Shown: piece after piece, positions 23,438-35,315 of the stretch
How the letters are laid out: each line of letters starts with the position of its first letter
Position numbering within the stretch: the first letter of the stretch is position 1
Source: Adiantum capillus-veneris
Lineage: Eukaryota > Streptophyta > Polypodiopsida > Polypodiales > Pteridaceae
Assembly: GCA_014529385.2 (NCBI GenBank)
Contig: CM043960.1
Span: forward strand, 75,746,410 to 75,810,409
Direction of reading: 5' to 3'
DNA: 64,000 bases
The notes under the pieces: generated by a model
Told to the model about the DNA's origin: nothing
Databases searched by the model: none
The model's input: only the letters and a program-made list of their open reading frames with translations
Position numbers and translations under genes: made by a program

Positions 23438-23974
23438 TAACTAGCACATTTTCTAAGGGCCCCCCCTTTAGGAGAGAGTGGGGGAGAAATTGGTAGCCAC
23501 TAGAGAGAGAAAAGATTAGTTTTTGACATTTTTTAGTAAAAGATTTAAAATTTTTATTTTATAAGAGATTTTCTTATTATATTACTAAGGATTTATTACC
23601 ACCTTGTCTAGGCCTACAAGTTTGACCACTCACTTTTAGGCCTTGCCATACCCACATTTTAGTCCACACTTTTAATTCCAGAATTCCATTTTTAATCCCA
23701 TGGAAAATAAAGAGGCCCTCTAGACTCCATTCCCTTCCTAATGGATGGATGGATCATGCCCATCCAAGGTGGATTCCTGTTTTGCTAGTGCATAAGGAAA
23801 TTGTTGAAGCTTTACATGCCCCGACTCCATGTACTTTGGGGCTTAAATATCAATGTGTTGTTTCTATTATCTCAAAGATTATTGACTTCTTTTAATCTTT
23901 CTTCTTGTAATACAAAGGTCGGCTAGAGTTTGAAGCACTTACAACACAGAAAGAACAATGAATGTTTAGTTCTT

Positions 23975-24075
23975 ACACTAGAGAGAGAGAGACTCGATGA
24001 AAAACAAAATGAAACATTCTATTAAACATCTTCAAAAACCCAAAATGACCTATGAGATGAGTATAAGACCAAAAG
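23975..24075 (-). repeat. LINE-like 3' tail fragment
   Basis: On the minus strand this reads ctcataggtcattttggg...tttgaagatgttt...tttcattttgttttcat and then a CT run. It is close to the segments at about 53,730-53,790 and 53,860-53,930, which end the same way. The shared end next to a CT/TTTCA run suggests 3' ends of one non-LTR family; the body is not recognisable. Confidence 0.5.
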
Positions 24076-24769
24076 TCACATCAATTAGAGTTTAATACTC
24101 CGCCTGGAAAGGTATGAAAGTAAAAATATGGACACATAAGAAAGAATTAGCTACAACACACGAATGGAAATTAGAACGTAGAACCATATGACACTTAGAA
24201 TCATAGACTACAAAACATCATGGAAACTGTAGATACTTGGTACTTTAGGAGCTTAAAATATCATAGAAACATAACAGGTATTTGAAGAGCTTAAGATATT
24301 ATGTACTAGAAAACAAAATTGAGTCTATGGAGAGTCAAACCCCAAGTAGTCGTACAAGGTGATCACCACAAAACTCCCTGCCCCAACCACTCGGTGTTAG
24401 TAAGGTTCAAAACTATCAATGAAAAGAATCAAATTACGAGAGTTCTTTTATACCAGTACATCCAAGTGCTCATTCTTGTGAATGGATCACAATGCTCATT
24501 CTCTTGTCTATAGTACTCTATCCTTTAAGATTCAGTCAAACTTGGAAAGAGATCAATGATCAAGTTGATCTCTTTGTTGTCATTCATTACTTTTTGAAGG
24601 TATTTAGTTGTTAAGCATACATCAAGATTGAGAGTGTGTGGCAAGCCAATCAATGGTTGACGCTCTCCTAAAGGCTCAAGGTCCAACTCTTAGGCAAGAT
24701 CTTTCTTAGTATCATCCATTGTATCAATATCTCTCTCTTCTTTGTTAGAGTAGGCATCATGTGCTAGTG
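24076..24769. other. No recognisable gene
   Basis: AT-rich. Continues the LINE-like segment on one side and the CACTA relic on the other, but without motifs I can name. Confidence 0.4.
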
Positions 24770-25090
24770 CTATGAGACGAGATGGGATTGTGTATAACTT
24801 GTGTCATTCTTGGCAAGATTATCTTGGATTTCCTCTTCTAGAATCCAAGATTCATTGGTGGTTTCAAACACCCGATGTCCTTGAGGATTGACATGCACAA
24901 CTTGCCTCCATGGACTAAGAGAATCTAGGGTAGTGTAGAAGAAATCCAGCTCACAATGTGTTAGTAGAACATATGATTCTTATGTCATCCCGGTTTTGAG
25001 GAATTGACTATCCAATATCCAGATGTCTCTTGTCTCACTATAACTCTAGTCTCTTCATACTTAGCACGGAACCAATCAATCTTCAATACA
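24770..25090 (-). pseudogene. CACTA (En/Spm) relic: DUF4216-like segment
   Basis: Minus-strand translation gives IDWFRAKYEETRVIVRQETS followed by GYWIVNSSKPG, then a frame change and ESYVLLTHCELDFFYTTLDS, LSPWRQVVHVNPQGHRVFET and TNESWILEEEIQDNLAK. The order (aromatic DWF block, YVLLTHCE.DFFY block, W.QVVHVNP block) matches the DUF4216 domain that follows the transposase in plant CACTA elements. Only this domain survives, with at least one frameshift. No terminal CACTA repeats were found nearby. The family call rests on motif recall and could be checked by a profile search. Confidence 0.6.
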
Positions 25091-27063
25091 ATCTATTAAC
25101 ATACGATATCAAAATGCATTAGAAAAAACCTCTAGGGGTTCACCTCTTAGACATGTAAGCTACCACGCGAGTTCAAATGAATGGGTTTTTTAATTGCCAA
25201 AACTTTAAAATTTTAAGAAGATTATTTTAATAGAAGGGGTTTTTTAATTGATTTTAGAGAAAAATATGTAAGTTTTTGAAGAGAAAGGGTCATTTTACTA
25301 CCTTAAGCATGTAAGTAAAGGGTTTTTTTTTAAATACCCTTTGAATGCACGCTATATGAATAGTTTCTTAAAGGTGCACCCCTCGAGGAAAAAACTTTTA
25401 AGCCAGCAGTGTCAAACATTTTTGTATATATTTAAGCTCATATTACTTACTTGCAAACACAAAATTTTAGTTTATAAATACCAACTAGGTCCCAAATAGC
25501 TAAGCTCATTGTCAATAAGGTTTGTGTCTCTTGCACTTGCATTTGCACGTGATTTTTCTACCTAAATGATGGAACATGCAAGAATCTTGCGTTATGCATT
25601 GTGATCTATTTTGTCAATTTGAAGATGTTTTCCATAGGTCCACATATTTCTATACGCACATGCTTAAAATTGCAAAACCAAGTATTATTTAATCTTTAAG
25701 AAATAAAACCAAAAATTCATACAACAACTTGGTAAACATACATTCATAGAAGAGAGAAGTTGGATTGGTTCAATGAGTGAGGGATGGGTACTTGGAGAGT
25801 GCATGTATTACATTTTTGAGTACCTTGAGTGTTTGAAAATAATGCTCTTTGTGGATGGACAATAGAAGTATCTTCTACACTTTCATATGAGGTGCTATGT
25901 AGCAAGGGCATTCCTCACAAGCTCTCAACCACAAAATGCTTGAACATGTCCATGTTTGTTCTTTACAACTCACAATGTATGGAAAGATTTGTCAAAGACT
26001 ACTAGGAAGTTTACAATCCACAAAGAAAACAAAGAGAAAGAGTGGCCTACATTCTTGAATATATAATGCATAGAATCAAGAAATTAAGAGATCTAGATCT
26101 TTAAATCCTTTCAATACTCTCAATGAATCCATATAGAGAATGAATAAGCTAGAGCGGGTTGTCCTTGAGATTTTTCATCATCTCCGTCACTTGCAAGCTC
26201 TAACTCTGGAACAATAATAGGCCCTTTCAATCCACTTTTGGAACATATCTATCGGTGTCATTTGTACTAGAAATCGCTCATTCTAAATGTCTAGCTTGTA
26301 TGTTTTGACATAGTAAGTGATCTTTGGGCAAGAAATAATCTATGTTGAAGATTTATATATTTTTTGAATGCTCATTGCTTATCATACACAAATTTTAACC
26401 AATCATTGTATGAGAGAAAAGTTTTATAACCCTTTTTTGAGCACCATGCACACATTGTAAAACATTTAGCTTGATGACAAAAAATTAGAACATTGAGCCT
26501 AATGAAAAAAAAAAGTAAAACATTTAGTCTGATGAAAAATAAATAAAATAAAGCTATTTACATATATATTTATTACTCAAACATAAATTTGTACCTATAT
26601 AAAATCCATAACTGAGGACGTCAAATATAGTCCATGTTAGAACTCCATGAACTTTAAATATTTTTTTATCTTTCAATCTTGAGATATCAAGCATATCTAT
26701 GCCTCTCCACAACTCTTAGAGATCATCAATCAGATGTGACAATTATATGTTAATTTTTAACTTGATGTTTTCTTGGAGTTATGAGAGTCAAAATTAACTG
26801 CTCTTTTTTGAAGCAAATGAAGGGTGGTAGATGTAGTTAGCTACAACTACTGGCTGAGTAGATCATTTACTTGAGCACATGGAGAATGAATTCACACCAA
26901 CCAAGCCAATGCCCATCTTAATGTACCATAGTTCTTCGCATTGATATATTTGAAGGCAAGACAATTTAAGGGGAATCACATAATTCCATATCTACTTGCA
27001 TTCTTTTCTCCCCACTTTTAGTTAGGTGTTTTACATATTGGGCATCTCGCTTCACTCTTATAT
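25091..27063. other. AT-rich stretch without recognisable genes
   Basis: About 2 kb with no frame carrying motifs I can name. Possible remnants of the CACTA element could lie here but nothing is clear. It ends at the sharp junction with Gypsy pol sequence at about 27,064. Confidence 0.5.
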
Positions 27064-27759
27064 ATTCTTAGGCCAATCAATGAGATGACCTATCAACTCA
27101 AGTTGCCCAATCATTGGCTCATACACAATGCTTTCCATGTGAGCCTATTAAAGCCTTACAAAGGAGAGCCACCTCAAGAACCAACTATTGAAGACCCACC
27201 GGAGATCGAGGACCAAGAGGAGGTGCTGCAGCCCGAGTCCATTCTCCGACATGAAGACAAGGTACTAAGAGGCGGTAAGACTATCCGACGATATCTTATT
27301 AAGTTCAAGAATTATCCTTTTGAAGATGCTAGATGGATGCAAGGCATACAATTAAAGGATAACCTAAACCTTGTCAATGCTTACAATGCTTCCCAAGAGT
27401 AAGCAAATGTACAAAATGTTAAATAAATGAACAAAGTTTTTGTCTTATAAGACTCTCTTTTTCTTTATTTGTGCACAAAAATGAAGTAGTATGCATGCTT
27501 AGATCAAGTTTGTGGAGACGACGTCTCCCAAACACCAAGTAGAGCTTGTCACTCTACTACGGAAGACTGATAAGACTGATGTGCAGACATGCTTCGGCAG
27601 CCTCAGGCTCTCAAGCGCCAAATGGACTAGTCATCCATTATGGAATGATGTCATAGGGTAACCTAGGGATCCTCTACCCGCTAAGAAAAGGACTCATGAA
27701 TATGATTTATCTTCTCTACACCATAGTCGAGGACGACTATGATTTCAAGAGAGAGTTAA
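27064..27759 (+). pseudogene. Truncated Gypsy pol tail (chromodomain) and 3' UTR
   Basis: Nearly identical to 39,871-40,566 and of the same length (696 bp). It contains the last 105 codons of pol (27,085-27,402), with the chromodomain blocks PESILRHEDKVLRGGKTIRR and YLIKFKNYPFEDARW, the stop, the 3' UTR and the polypurine tract. Upstream of about 27,064 the match ends abruptly. It sits directly before the LTR at 27,760, so it is the stump of a second element sharing that LTR. Confidence 0.88.
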
Positions 27760-28138
27760 TATCATAATAATCAATATCTAATTCTCCTAAATGATTTTCT
27801 CATATTAAACTGATCATTTAATGTGGGGAAGTGCCAGGGGAGAAAAAGCTAGAATATTGGTTAAGCTAGCAGAGCGGCCACAATAGGGATCCAAAGGAGG
27901 GAAAATAGGGATCCGAAGGGAGGGTCATCTGCAAAAGAGCCATGTGAAACAATGGGCTAAAAAGACCCTAAGGTTCAGCCCATTAAGACTTCCAAAATGC
28001 TAAGGTTCCAAAATTCAAAGGTTGTGTCCAAAGGGTTAAAGCTTAGGGGGAATTGGATGCTTTGTGTGCTCTCCAAAGTCAATGCACATCCCTACATGGA
28101 AGGGGGCGAGCCCTTCTTCTAGGGGATGAGAGAGAAAG

Positions 28139-28170
<32 letters not shown>

Positions 28171-29018
28171 GCCCCTTTACACGAAGGGAATTAGGGACAC
28201 ATGTCAGTTCCCTAGCCCAGATGCCCACAAGGTGTGCCCAATTCCTATTGGATGACCCTTGAAGTGGACCAATGAGAATTAAGCTAGAGTAAATCTAGTT
28301 TAATTAATTTAAAAACATTTAATAAAAGAAACCAATAAGAATTAAGTCTCCTAGAAGACTATTGGGCAGTCTCCCAAAGGGTCCAATGAGCATCCAGGAG
28401 CCCCATGGCTTGCCTGATTCCTATTGGCCAGGAGGCAAAGGGGTCCAATGAGAGTTTAGTTTAATTATTTAATTACCTCAAGCTCTCACAAAAGGGGAAA
28501 GGGGGACACATGTCAGAAGGCTATCACTTATGCCGCTTAGTTGTAATTGGCTTGACTTGGGGAGGGCCAATGAGGCTGCAGGAAGAGCAAATATCAAGGG
28601 GGCTCGCCCAAGAGAGAGAGGGGGGCTGATTTTTGCTTGGCATTATTACACACACACTCACACAATCTCATGGTGAAGAAAGAGAAGACTATCTCTTCCC
28701 AAGCTTTAACAGAGAACTCATCACCTACTCCAAGCTTGTGAGATAGAAGCCTACATCAATACTCTCTTGGCATGTGGATGCAAATCCAACCAAGAGCCAA
28801 GCTTCAATGCATGCTCATCTCCTCTATCAAGCTAATTACTAAGCTAAGCTATGCTAATATGAGTGATTATGTGATGAGATGTACATCTTTCTCGTAAGAT
28901 ATTCCTTCTTCCTCTCAATCTACTCTCATACCCTGCTAGCTCTCACCATCTTCGAAGGTGTGTGAGGTCTTGGGTCTGAGAACGGGGATAATTCAAGTTG
29001 TGTTTGTTAGGTGTTTTG

Positions 29019-29023
29019 CTTAG
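29019..29023. repeat. Target-site duplication cttag, left copy
   Basis: cttag here and at 34,557-34,561 flank Copia-1. The uninterrupted sister LTR at about 41,816-41,825 reads cttagtgcatg, as expected for the empty site. Confidence 0.95.
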
Positions 29024-29244
29024 TGAAGTCGCGGAGCGGAGCGTGGGTCGACTCTCTCTCTCTCACACACACACACAGTGAGCTTACACAGTACAGTACA
29101 CAGAGAACTGTTAGAAGGGTTATCTCCCAATTCCTTAGTATTCACAAAGAATATGTTAGTATATACAAAGAGTTAGAGGCAAGTGAGTTAGGCGGGCGGC
29201 CGGCCATATCCGCATAAGAGGCCACTTGGGCTTTAATCCCAACA
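29024..29244 (-). repeat. Copia-1 3' LTR (221 bp)
   Basis: Matches 34,336-34,556 with one substitution. Contains short CT and CA runs and a GC-rich palindromic part (gcggccggcc). Confidence 0.95.
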
Positions 29245-29253
29245 ACCTCCCAC
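29245..29253 (-). promoter_or_regulatory. Copia-1 polypurine tract
   Basis: Read on the minus strand, gtgggaggt lies immediately before the LTR end TGTTGGG, the standard position of the plus-strand primer. Confidence 0.7.
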
Positions 29254-29328
29254 TTAAAGTCCAATGTGGCACTTTAAGTAACTGTAAATCTATGAACATA
29301 AATGTACAAAGATTTACATGGCTGCCAT

Positions 29329-32300
29329 CTATCCAATGCCCAATAACTCACGACAATGCACAAAGCCCTCTCCTGGAAGTCCCTTTGTGAGTAGATCAGC
29401 AGGATTGTCCTTGGTGTGGATCTTCAACAATTGTATCTGCTTGTCTTCAAGTACTTCCCTAATGAAGTGATATTTGACATCAATATGCTTAGTCTTCGAA
29501 TGGAACACTGGATTCTTTGCCAATTGTATAGCACTTTGACTATCACAATATAACTCTGGCATATCTGCATTGATTCCCAAGTCTGCAACCTATCTACCAA
29601 GCCAAATAGCTTCTTTGCATGCCTCATTTGCTGCAACATACTCAGCTTCTGTAGTAGACTGCGTAACACAATCTTGTAATCGAGATCGCCATGATATGGC
29701 ACCTCCAGCCAATGTAAAGACATAGCCTGATGTAGATCTCCTCTTATCCAAGTCTCCTGCATAATCTGAGTCAGTGTATCCTCTGACACTCAAATCCTGA
29801 CTACCATAGCATATGCGCATACTCTTTGTATGTTTTAAGTATCTCATGATACCTTTCACTGCCTCCCAATGTTTCTTGCCGGGATTTGACATATATCTGC
29901 TAACCACTCCCACTGCAAATGCAATATCCGGACGTGTAGCAATCATTGCATACATCAAACTACCCACTGCAGACGCATAAGGAATCTTATCCATTTCAGC
30001 CTTTTCTTCCTAAGATACAGGACAATCTTGTTTGCTAAGTTTCACATATGGTGGCAATGGAACACTCAATGCCTTTCCCTTCTCCATATTGAAACGTTGC
30101 AAAACCTTGTCAATATACTCTGTTTGAGATAACCAAATCAACTTCTTTGATCTGTCTCTCTCAATGCGCATACCAAGTATATGACTTGCCTCACCCATGT
30201 CTTTCATGTCAAACGATTTTGCCATCTTTGACTTCAAAGCTGAAATTTCTTCCAAGTGTTTGCCAGCAATCAACATGTCATCCACATACAAAATAAGGAT
30301 CAGCCAACTGCCATCCTTAGCCTTCTTTGTATATAGACAGTGATCGAACTCACTACGTTTGTAGCCTTGAGAAAGCATAAACTGGTGGAACTTATGGTAC
30401 CATGCCCTCGGTGATTGTTTTAAGCCATAAAGACTCTTTAACAACTGGCATACCAAATGTTCCATGCCTTTCTCAACAAACCCTTCTGGCTGCTGCATGT
30501 AAATTTCCACATCTAAATCACCATGCAAGAACGCTGTCTTGACATCCATTTGGTGCAACACCAAATCCAATATAGCAACCAATGCAAGAAAGCATCTCAA
30601 TGTAGTCATCTTAACCACTGGAGAGAAGACTTCATCAAAGTCAATTCCTTGTTCTTGCTTAAAGCCCTTGGCAACAAGCCTTGCTTTGTACTTTGGCTGA
30701 CTATCATGAGCGGTGATCTTATACCTGTAAACCCATTTACAAGGTAGAGCCTTTTTGCCCTGTGGTAATTTAACCAACTTCCATGTCTGGTTTTTATGCA
30801 GAGCTGTCATCTCTGACTGCATGGCCAACTGCCATTTTTTCGAGTCAACCACTTGTAATGCTTCCTTGTAACAAGATGGTTCTCCGCAATCTGTGAGCAT
30901 GACATAATTTAGAGATGGCACATAACGATCAGGTGGTTTGGAGACACGCTCAGAACGTCTCACCACAACTGATTCTGCCTCTCTAGCCACTATAGGCTGT
31001 TCCTGAGCCTGACCATGCTGTCTTGATGTGCTAGCACTAGGTCCATCTTCCCTGAAGACAACTCTTCTGATCTCCTCTGTCTTCTCTGGCTTAGCGTGAA
31101 ACTTGGCTTCATTGAAATGCACATCATTGCTACGAATAAGCTTTCTGGACTCAGGATCCCAAAGCCGGTAACCCATCTCGCCCGATTCTCCGTAGCCAAG
31201 AAATATACACTTCTTGCTCTTTGGTTCTAACTTATTTCTGAACTCCTTAGGAATATGGCTATAAGCTTCACAACCAAAGACTCTGAGATGCTTATACGAA
31301 GGTGCCTTGCCTGTCCATAGCATCTCGGCCACTGCACTCTTATCCAGAACCCTACTAGGAGACCTGTTGATCAAATGGACTGCTGTAGCCACTGCTTCTG
31401 CCCAAAATCCATCAGGCAACTCAGCATTTGACAACATGCTTCTGACCTTCTCTTGTATGGTCCTATTCATACGTTCTGCAACCCCATTCTGTGAAGGATT
31501 ATATGGTGCAGTAAGTTCCCGCTTAATCCCTTTTGCTTCACAAAAGTCTTGAAAAGCTTTGGAAACGTACTCTCCACCATTGTCAGTTCTCAAGCACTTC
31601 AGCTTCTGACCACTCTGATTCTCCACCAGCTGCAAGAATGTCTTAAAGACCTTGAGCACCTCATCCTTGTGCTTCAAGAAGTAAACCCATACTTTGCGAG
31701 AATAGTCATCTATGAATGTACAAAAGTACGCTGCTCCCCCTAGTGACAAACTAGGCATTGGTCCGCATAGATCACTGTGTACAAGAGCTAACCGTTCGTC
31801 CCTACGATTCCTCTTTGATCTGTGCGGTTCCTGTGTTTGCTTACCATAAACACAATGCTCACAAAACTCGAAATCTTGAAATGAAAATCCAGGCAAATAA
31901 CCATAATGAGAAAGTATTTCCATTCCTCTTTTTGACATATGTCCCAACCTACGATGCCACAGTGACACACTTGGCTGCTCAATCACATTAATTACATGGT
32001 TTTTAACCTCTGAAACATGTAAAGTGTACAGAGTTCCTGACTTGCTGCCATGTGCTACAGTCATCGAACCTTTGGAGATCTTCCAAGCGTTGTTCCCAAA
32101 AACTGTCACATAACCCGCATCATCCAACTTCCCTGTACTAATCAAGCTCTTTCGGATTGCTGGAACATGTCTGACATTCTTGAGCCATAAAGAAGAGCCA
32201 TTCTGAAACTTCAACTGCACATCTCCCACTCCAAGTATGTCACAAACCTGCTCATTGCCAAGTCTGACATAATCTTTAGTAGCCACATATGATGTAAACC

Positions 32301-33294
32301 ACTCTTTGTGCGGAGAAACATGTAAAGATGCCCCTGAATCGATAATCCAATCATTCATAGCATGTCCATCCTCTGCAGTCAAGAAAACAGAATCAAGATT
32401 GCTTGTAAGGAAGATGTCACCACCTGCTATACCAGAATCACTGTCTGAACCAGATCCTGTGACATTCACCTCTTCAATCTTCACTGAACTCTTCTTTTCA
32501 TCTTGCTCAGAACTCTTTGTTTTGCCTTTTTCTTGTTTCCACTTCGTACAGTCTCGCTTCATGTGACCCTTCTTGCCACAATGGTAGCATTCTATGTCAT
32601 CCTTTGACTTCGAATCACGAGACTTACTTCGGTTTTGTGCCTTCTTACCCTTCTTCTCTTTAAACTGTTGTCTCCCTCGAACGACCAAAGCACTATTGCC
32701 TTTGCCTTTGTCAATGTTCTTCCTGTTCACTTCCTCTGTGAGCAAGCTGCCTTCTACATTGGCACTTGTAAGACCTTCTGGCGCGACAGAATTACTTAAC
32801 GCTGTACGAAAAGTATCCCAACTGTCTGGCAAAGTGATTAAGAGAAACATAGCCTTCACTGAATCTGGAAAGACTATCTCCTGTGCTGTTAACTGGCTGA
32901 AAATTGAGTGAAATTCATTCAGATGATTTGACATGGCTGTCCCTTCCTTCATCTTCAAATCCACCAATTTCTTGAGCCAGTAAATCTGAGAAGCAGCACT
33001 TTGTTTCTCGTACATATCACATAGCTTTTGCCATACGCCATACGCTGTAGTCTCTTCTGCTACGTTGAAGTAAACATTTTCTGCCAGTGTCAGCATGATT
33101 GTGGAACAAGCTAACTCGTCAAGCTCTTCCCACTCATCTTGAGCCATAAATTCTGGTCTCTCCCCTTTGAGCTTCAGTGGCTTCACTTGTTTTTTCTACA
33201 CCAAAACCTGCCAAATCTGCTTCTTCCAGAATGGAAAGTTTGTGCCATCCAGCTTCTTTATGTTGTAAAGAGTCTCACTGTGAGAAGATGCCAT
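29329..33294 (-). pseudogene. gag-pol: Copia-1 gag-pol polyprotein with three in-frame TAG codons
   Basis: The polyprotein would supply particle protein, protease, integrase, RT and RNase H. ATG at 33,294 starts MASSHSETLYNIKKLDGTNF. Domains by codon: Gag, zinc knuckle CYHCGKKGHMKRDC (about 236-249), protease IIDSGAS (Asp about 319), GAG-pre-integrase LWHRRLGHMSKRGME, integrase (HSDLCGPM; FIDDYSRKVWVYFLKHKDE; TDNGGEY; NPSQNGVAERMNRT), RT (KARLVAKGFKQEQGIDFDEV; MDVKTAFLHGDLD; ILYVDDMLIAG), and RNase H to NPADLLTKGLPGE. In-frame TAGs lie at 33,196-33,198 (codon 33), 30,010-30,012 and 29,590-29,592. All else stays in frame for 1,321 codons. The first TAG would stop normal translation after 32 residues; a later ATG at 33,186 could restart. 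CHG-type C-to-T decay (CAG to TAG) is the simplest explanation for all three. Confidence 0.93.
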
Positions 33295-34335
33295 ATCTGC
33301 CAAACTGTTTACTCCTGAGAAAAATCCGGCAGAGTTTCCCCTGTAAACTGGCCTCTGTACACAGTAAACAAGCTGTAATCAACAAGATGAACACCTCTCC
33401 TCAGGAACTGTCAGTATTTTGAAAATTTTTGACAGAGTCTCCCCTGTAAACTGAGCTCTGGGAACCAAAAGATAGCTCAAAACACAATCATAAATAGCTG
33501 ACCAGTGACAAATCCTGTAAGCATACACTGTCTCCTCTCTGGGCGATGACAGAACCTGTATCTGTCTCAAGACTGAACTCTGAACAATGCCTCAACGGCC
33601 TGACGCATAAGATGCAATCCAGTGTCTACACAAAGTCATACATCCTAAGGGATAAAAGTCGCCGAAGAGGATGCGTGTAGAGGGGAACTCCAGCAACCTA
33701 ATCCACCTCACACTGGGTAACCCAGCCCCCAGTGCTTGGCTTCAAAAAACCTCACACACGACCCTCTCAGATGGCTCAGCAAACTGCCCAGAACTAGCAT
33801 ACATCCTATAATAGACCAATCACTGTCCTATGACCGCTGCGGCGGTCTGTCTGCTAGCGTGACTCACAACTAGCAGACCCACAATCACAGTACATCAATC
33901 TGCAATACATGCCAGTGGTGTCAAGCCGTCGTATGGCCACACCTCCCCTGGAACCTGGCAAGCACAAGAAGTAGCAATGCAGACTGCAATATATATATCT
34001 GATGATATATATGTGTACCTGGTCTATAGATGATGCTCTGAAGACGAATAAGTGATGTATGTCGATGTCGATATTGATGTCGACCACCTCCTGCTTGCCA
34101 ATCTACACAAGACGGATTTCTTTGTGGCTGAAATCTATCTTCTGCTGTAGTGCTCAGAACGAAATTCTGAGGGCATAAATGGCTTCGAAAGGGGGGTAAA
34201 ACCCCAAGTCGCCTGGTGGAAACGCTCCCGGAACGCCGAGTGTGAATTTTCGAACTCCGAATCCATAATCTGCCAAAAAAGTGCGCGCGCGCGCGATTGC
34301 GCAAATCCGCACTGAACCAAGGCTCTGATACCAAT
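33295..34335 (-). promoter_or_regulatory. Copia-1 leader and primer binding site
   Basis: A 1-kb noncoding leader. The PBS is at 34,321-34,333, reading tggtatcagagcc on the minus strand, a full match to the plant initiator tRNA-Met site, one base from the 5' LTR. The leader contains a (CG)n run at about 34,283-34,296 and two similar segments with cccctgtaaactg (about 33,339 and 33,442). Confidence 0.85.
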
Positions 34336-34556
34336 TGAAGTCGCGGAGCGGAGCGTGGGTCGACTCTCTCTCTCTCACACACACACACAGTGAGCTTACA
34401 CAGTACAGTACGCAGAGAACTGTTAGAAGGGTTATCTCCCAATTCCTTAGTATTCACAAAGAATATGTTAGTATATACAAAGAGTTAGAGGCAAGTGAGT
34501 TAGGCGGGCGGCCGGCCATATCCGCATAAGAGGCCACTTGGGCTTTAATCCCAACA
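34336..34556 (-). repeat. Copia-1 5' LTR (221 bp)
   Basis: Pairs with 29,024-29,244. Its right end ...cccaaca borders cttag at 34,557. Confidence 0.95.
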
Positions 34557-34561
34557 CTTAG
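34557..34561. repeat. Target-site duplication cttag, right copy
   Basis: Pairs with 29,019-29,023. Confidence 0.95.
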
Positions 34562-34898
34562 TGCATGAAGGTTCCATCTTCATTGCACTAGCTAGTCTTG
34601 AAGGAACACAAAGAATTGTATTGTACAATGTCCCTCTTGATGGGAGAAACCATAATACAAAGCCTTTTGGAGGGGGGACCAGCTCCATGCAAATCCGGTC
34701 CTCAACTGTTGTCAATAGCTTAATTTCTCTCTCTTTTGAAATTATTGTTGATGCTATCTAACTAGGTGTTATGCTTTTTGTTGCTCTCTCCACCCAAGCA
34801 CTCTTGTAATTCTCATTAGGAATCTATTCTAATGAAATGCCCACTATGTTCATGCTAATTTCCGCTACACATAAGTTATTAGGCCATTAAATGCTACA

Positions 34899-35315
34899 TT
34901 GCTATCAGAGCACAAGGTTTCTCTTTTCTTGCTCAAGAAGGGAGGTCCTCAAGCGAGCTACAAATGGTTGGTATTATTAATTGCCTGTGAGTAAGTAGAA
35001 TAGGGATTTTTCAGCCTTGCAGTGCGCCTGCCTTTGTGCAGTTAACGGGGCATCACCGTCGAGATCTATGGTCTTAATAGTGGAGTCCTACGGGGCTTGC
35101 CTACGGCTTAACCACTATTGAGCTATTAGAAGCTTGACAGGAGCCAGTGCTGTTTTGGTGTTGAAGGACCCTCTCTTCTATTCCTTGCAATTAATGGTAT
35201 TCGAGCCCCGGGTACAATATCTTGAGTGCGTTTTCTAAAGGGGTAAAGAGGAGTAGCAACTAGGGCTTGAAGTGCCAAAGTACACCTAAAAAGTTTACAC
35301 CTAAAAGTTGTTAGA
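34899..35315 (+). promoter_or_regulatory. Gypsy-2 primer binding site and leader
   Basis: tgctatcagagca (34,900-34,912) follows the LTR, a one-mismatch version of the tRNA-Met primer site. The leader matches Gypsy-1 772-1,160, with an extra short repeat of tacacctaaaa just before the ATG at 35,316. Confidence 0.75.

Larger units (their letters stand above)
29024..34556 (-). mobile_element. Copia-1: young Copia retrotransposon nested in Gypsy-2 LTR
   Basis: 5,533 bp with 221-bp LTRs differing at one base (29,100 against 34,412), TG...CA ends, a cttag target duplication, an intact tRNA-Met PBS, a polypurine tract, and a single 1,321-codon gag-pol frame on the minus strand. Three in-frame TAG codons interrupt that frame; there is no frameshift. 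It is the youngest datable insertion in the window. Confidence 0.97.
27760..34898 (+). repeat. Gypsy-2 5' LTR, interrupted by Copia-1
   Basis: LTR parts are 27,760-29,023 and 34,562-34,898; together they match 40,567-42,157. The start reads tatcataataatc instead of tgtcataata, a change in the terminal TG. It contains a (CA)n tract at about 28,138-28,168. It ends atgctaca and is followed by the PBS. Confidence 0.9.

Noticed and set aside
25860-26080. Possible Copia integrase trace on the plus strand
   Set aside because: A few residues (TTRKF...KENKEKE) suggested the FIDD-SRK block, but no flanking motif supports it.
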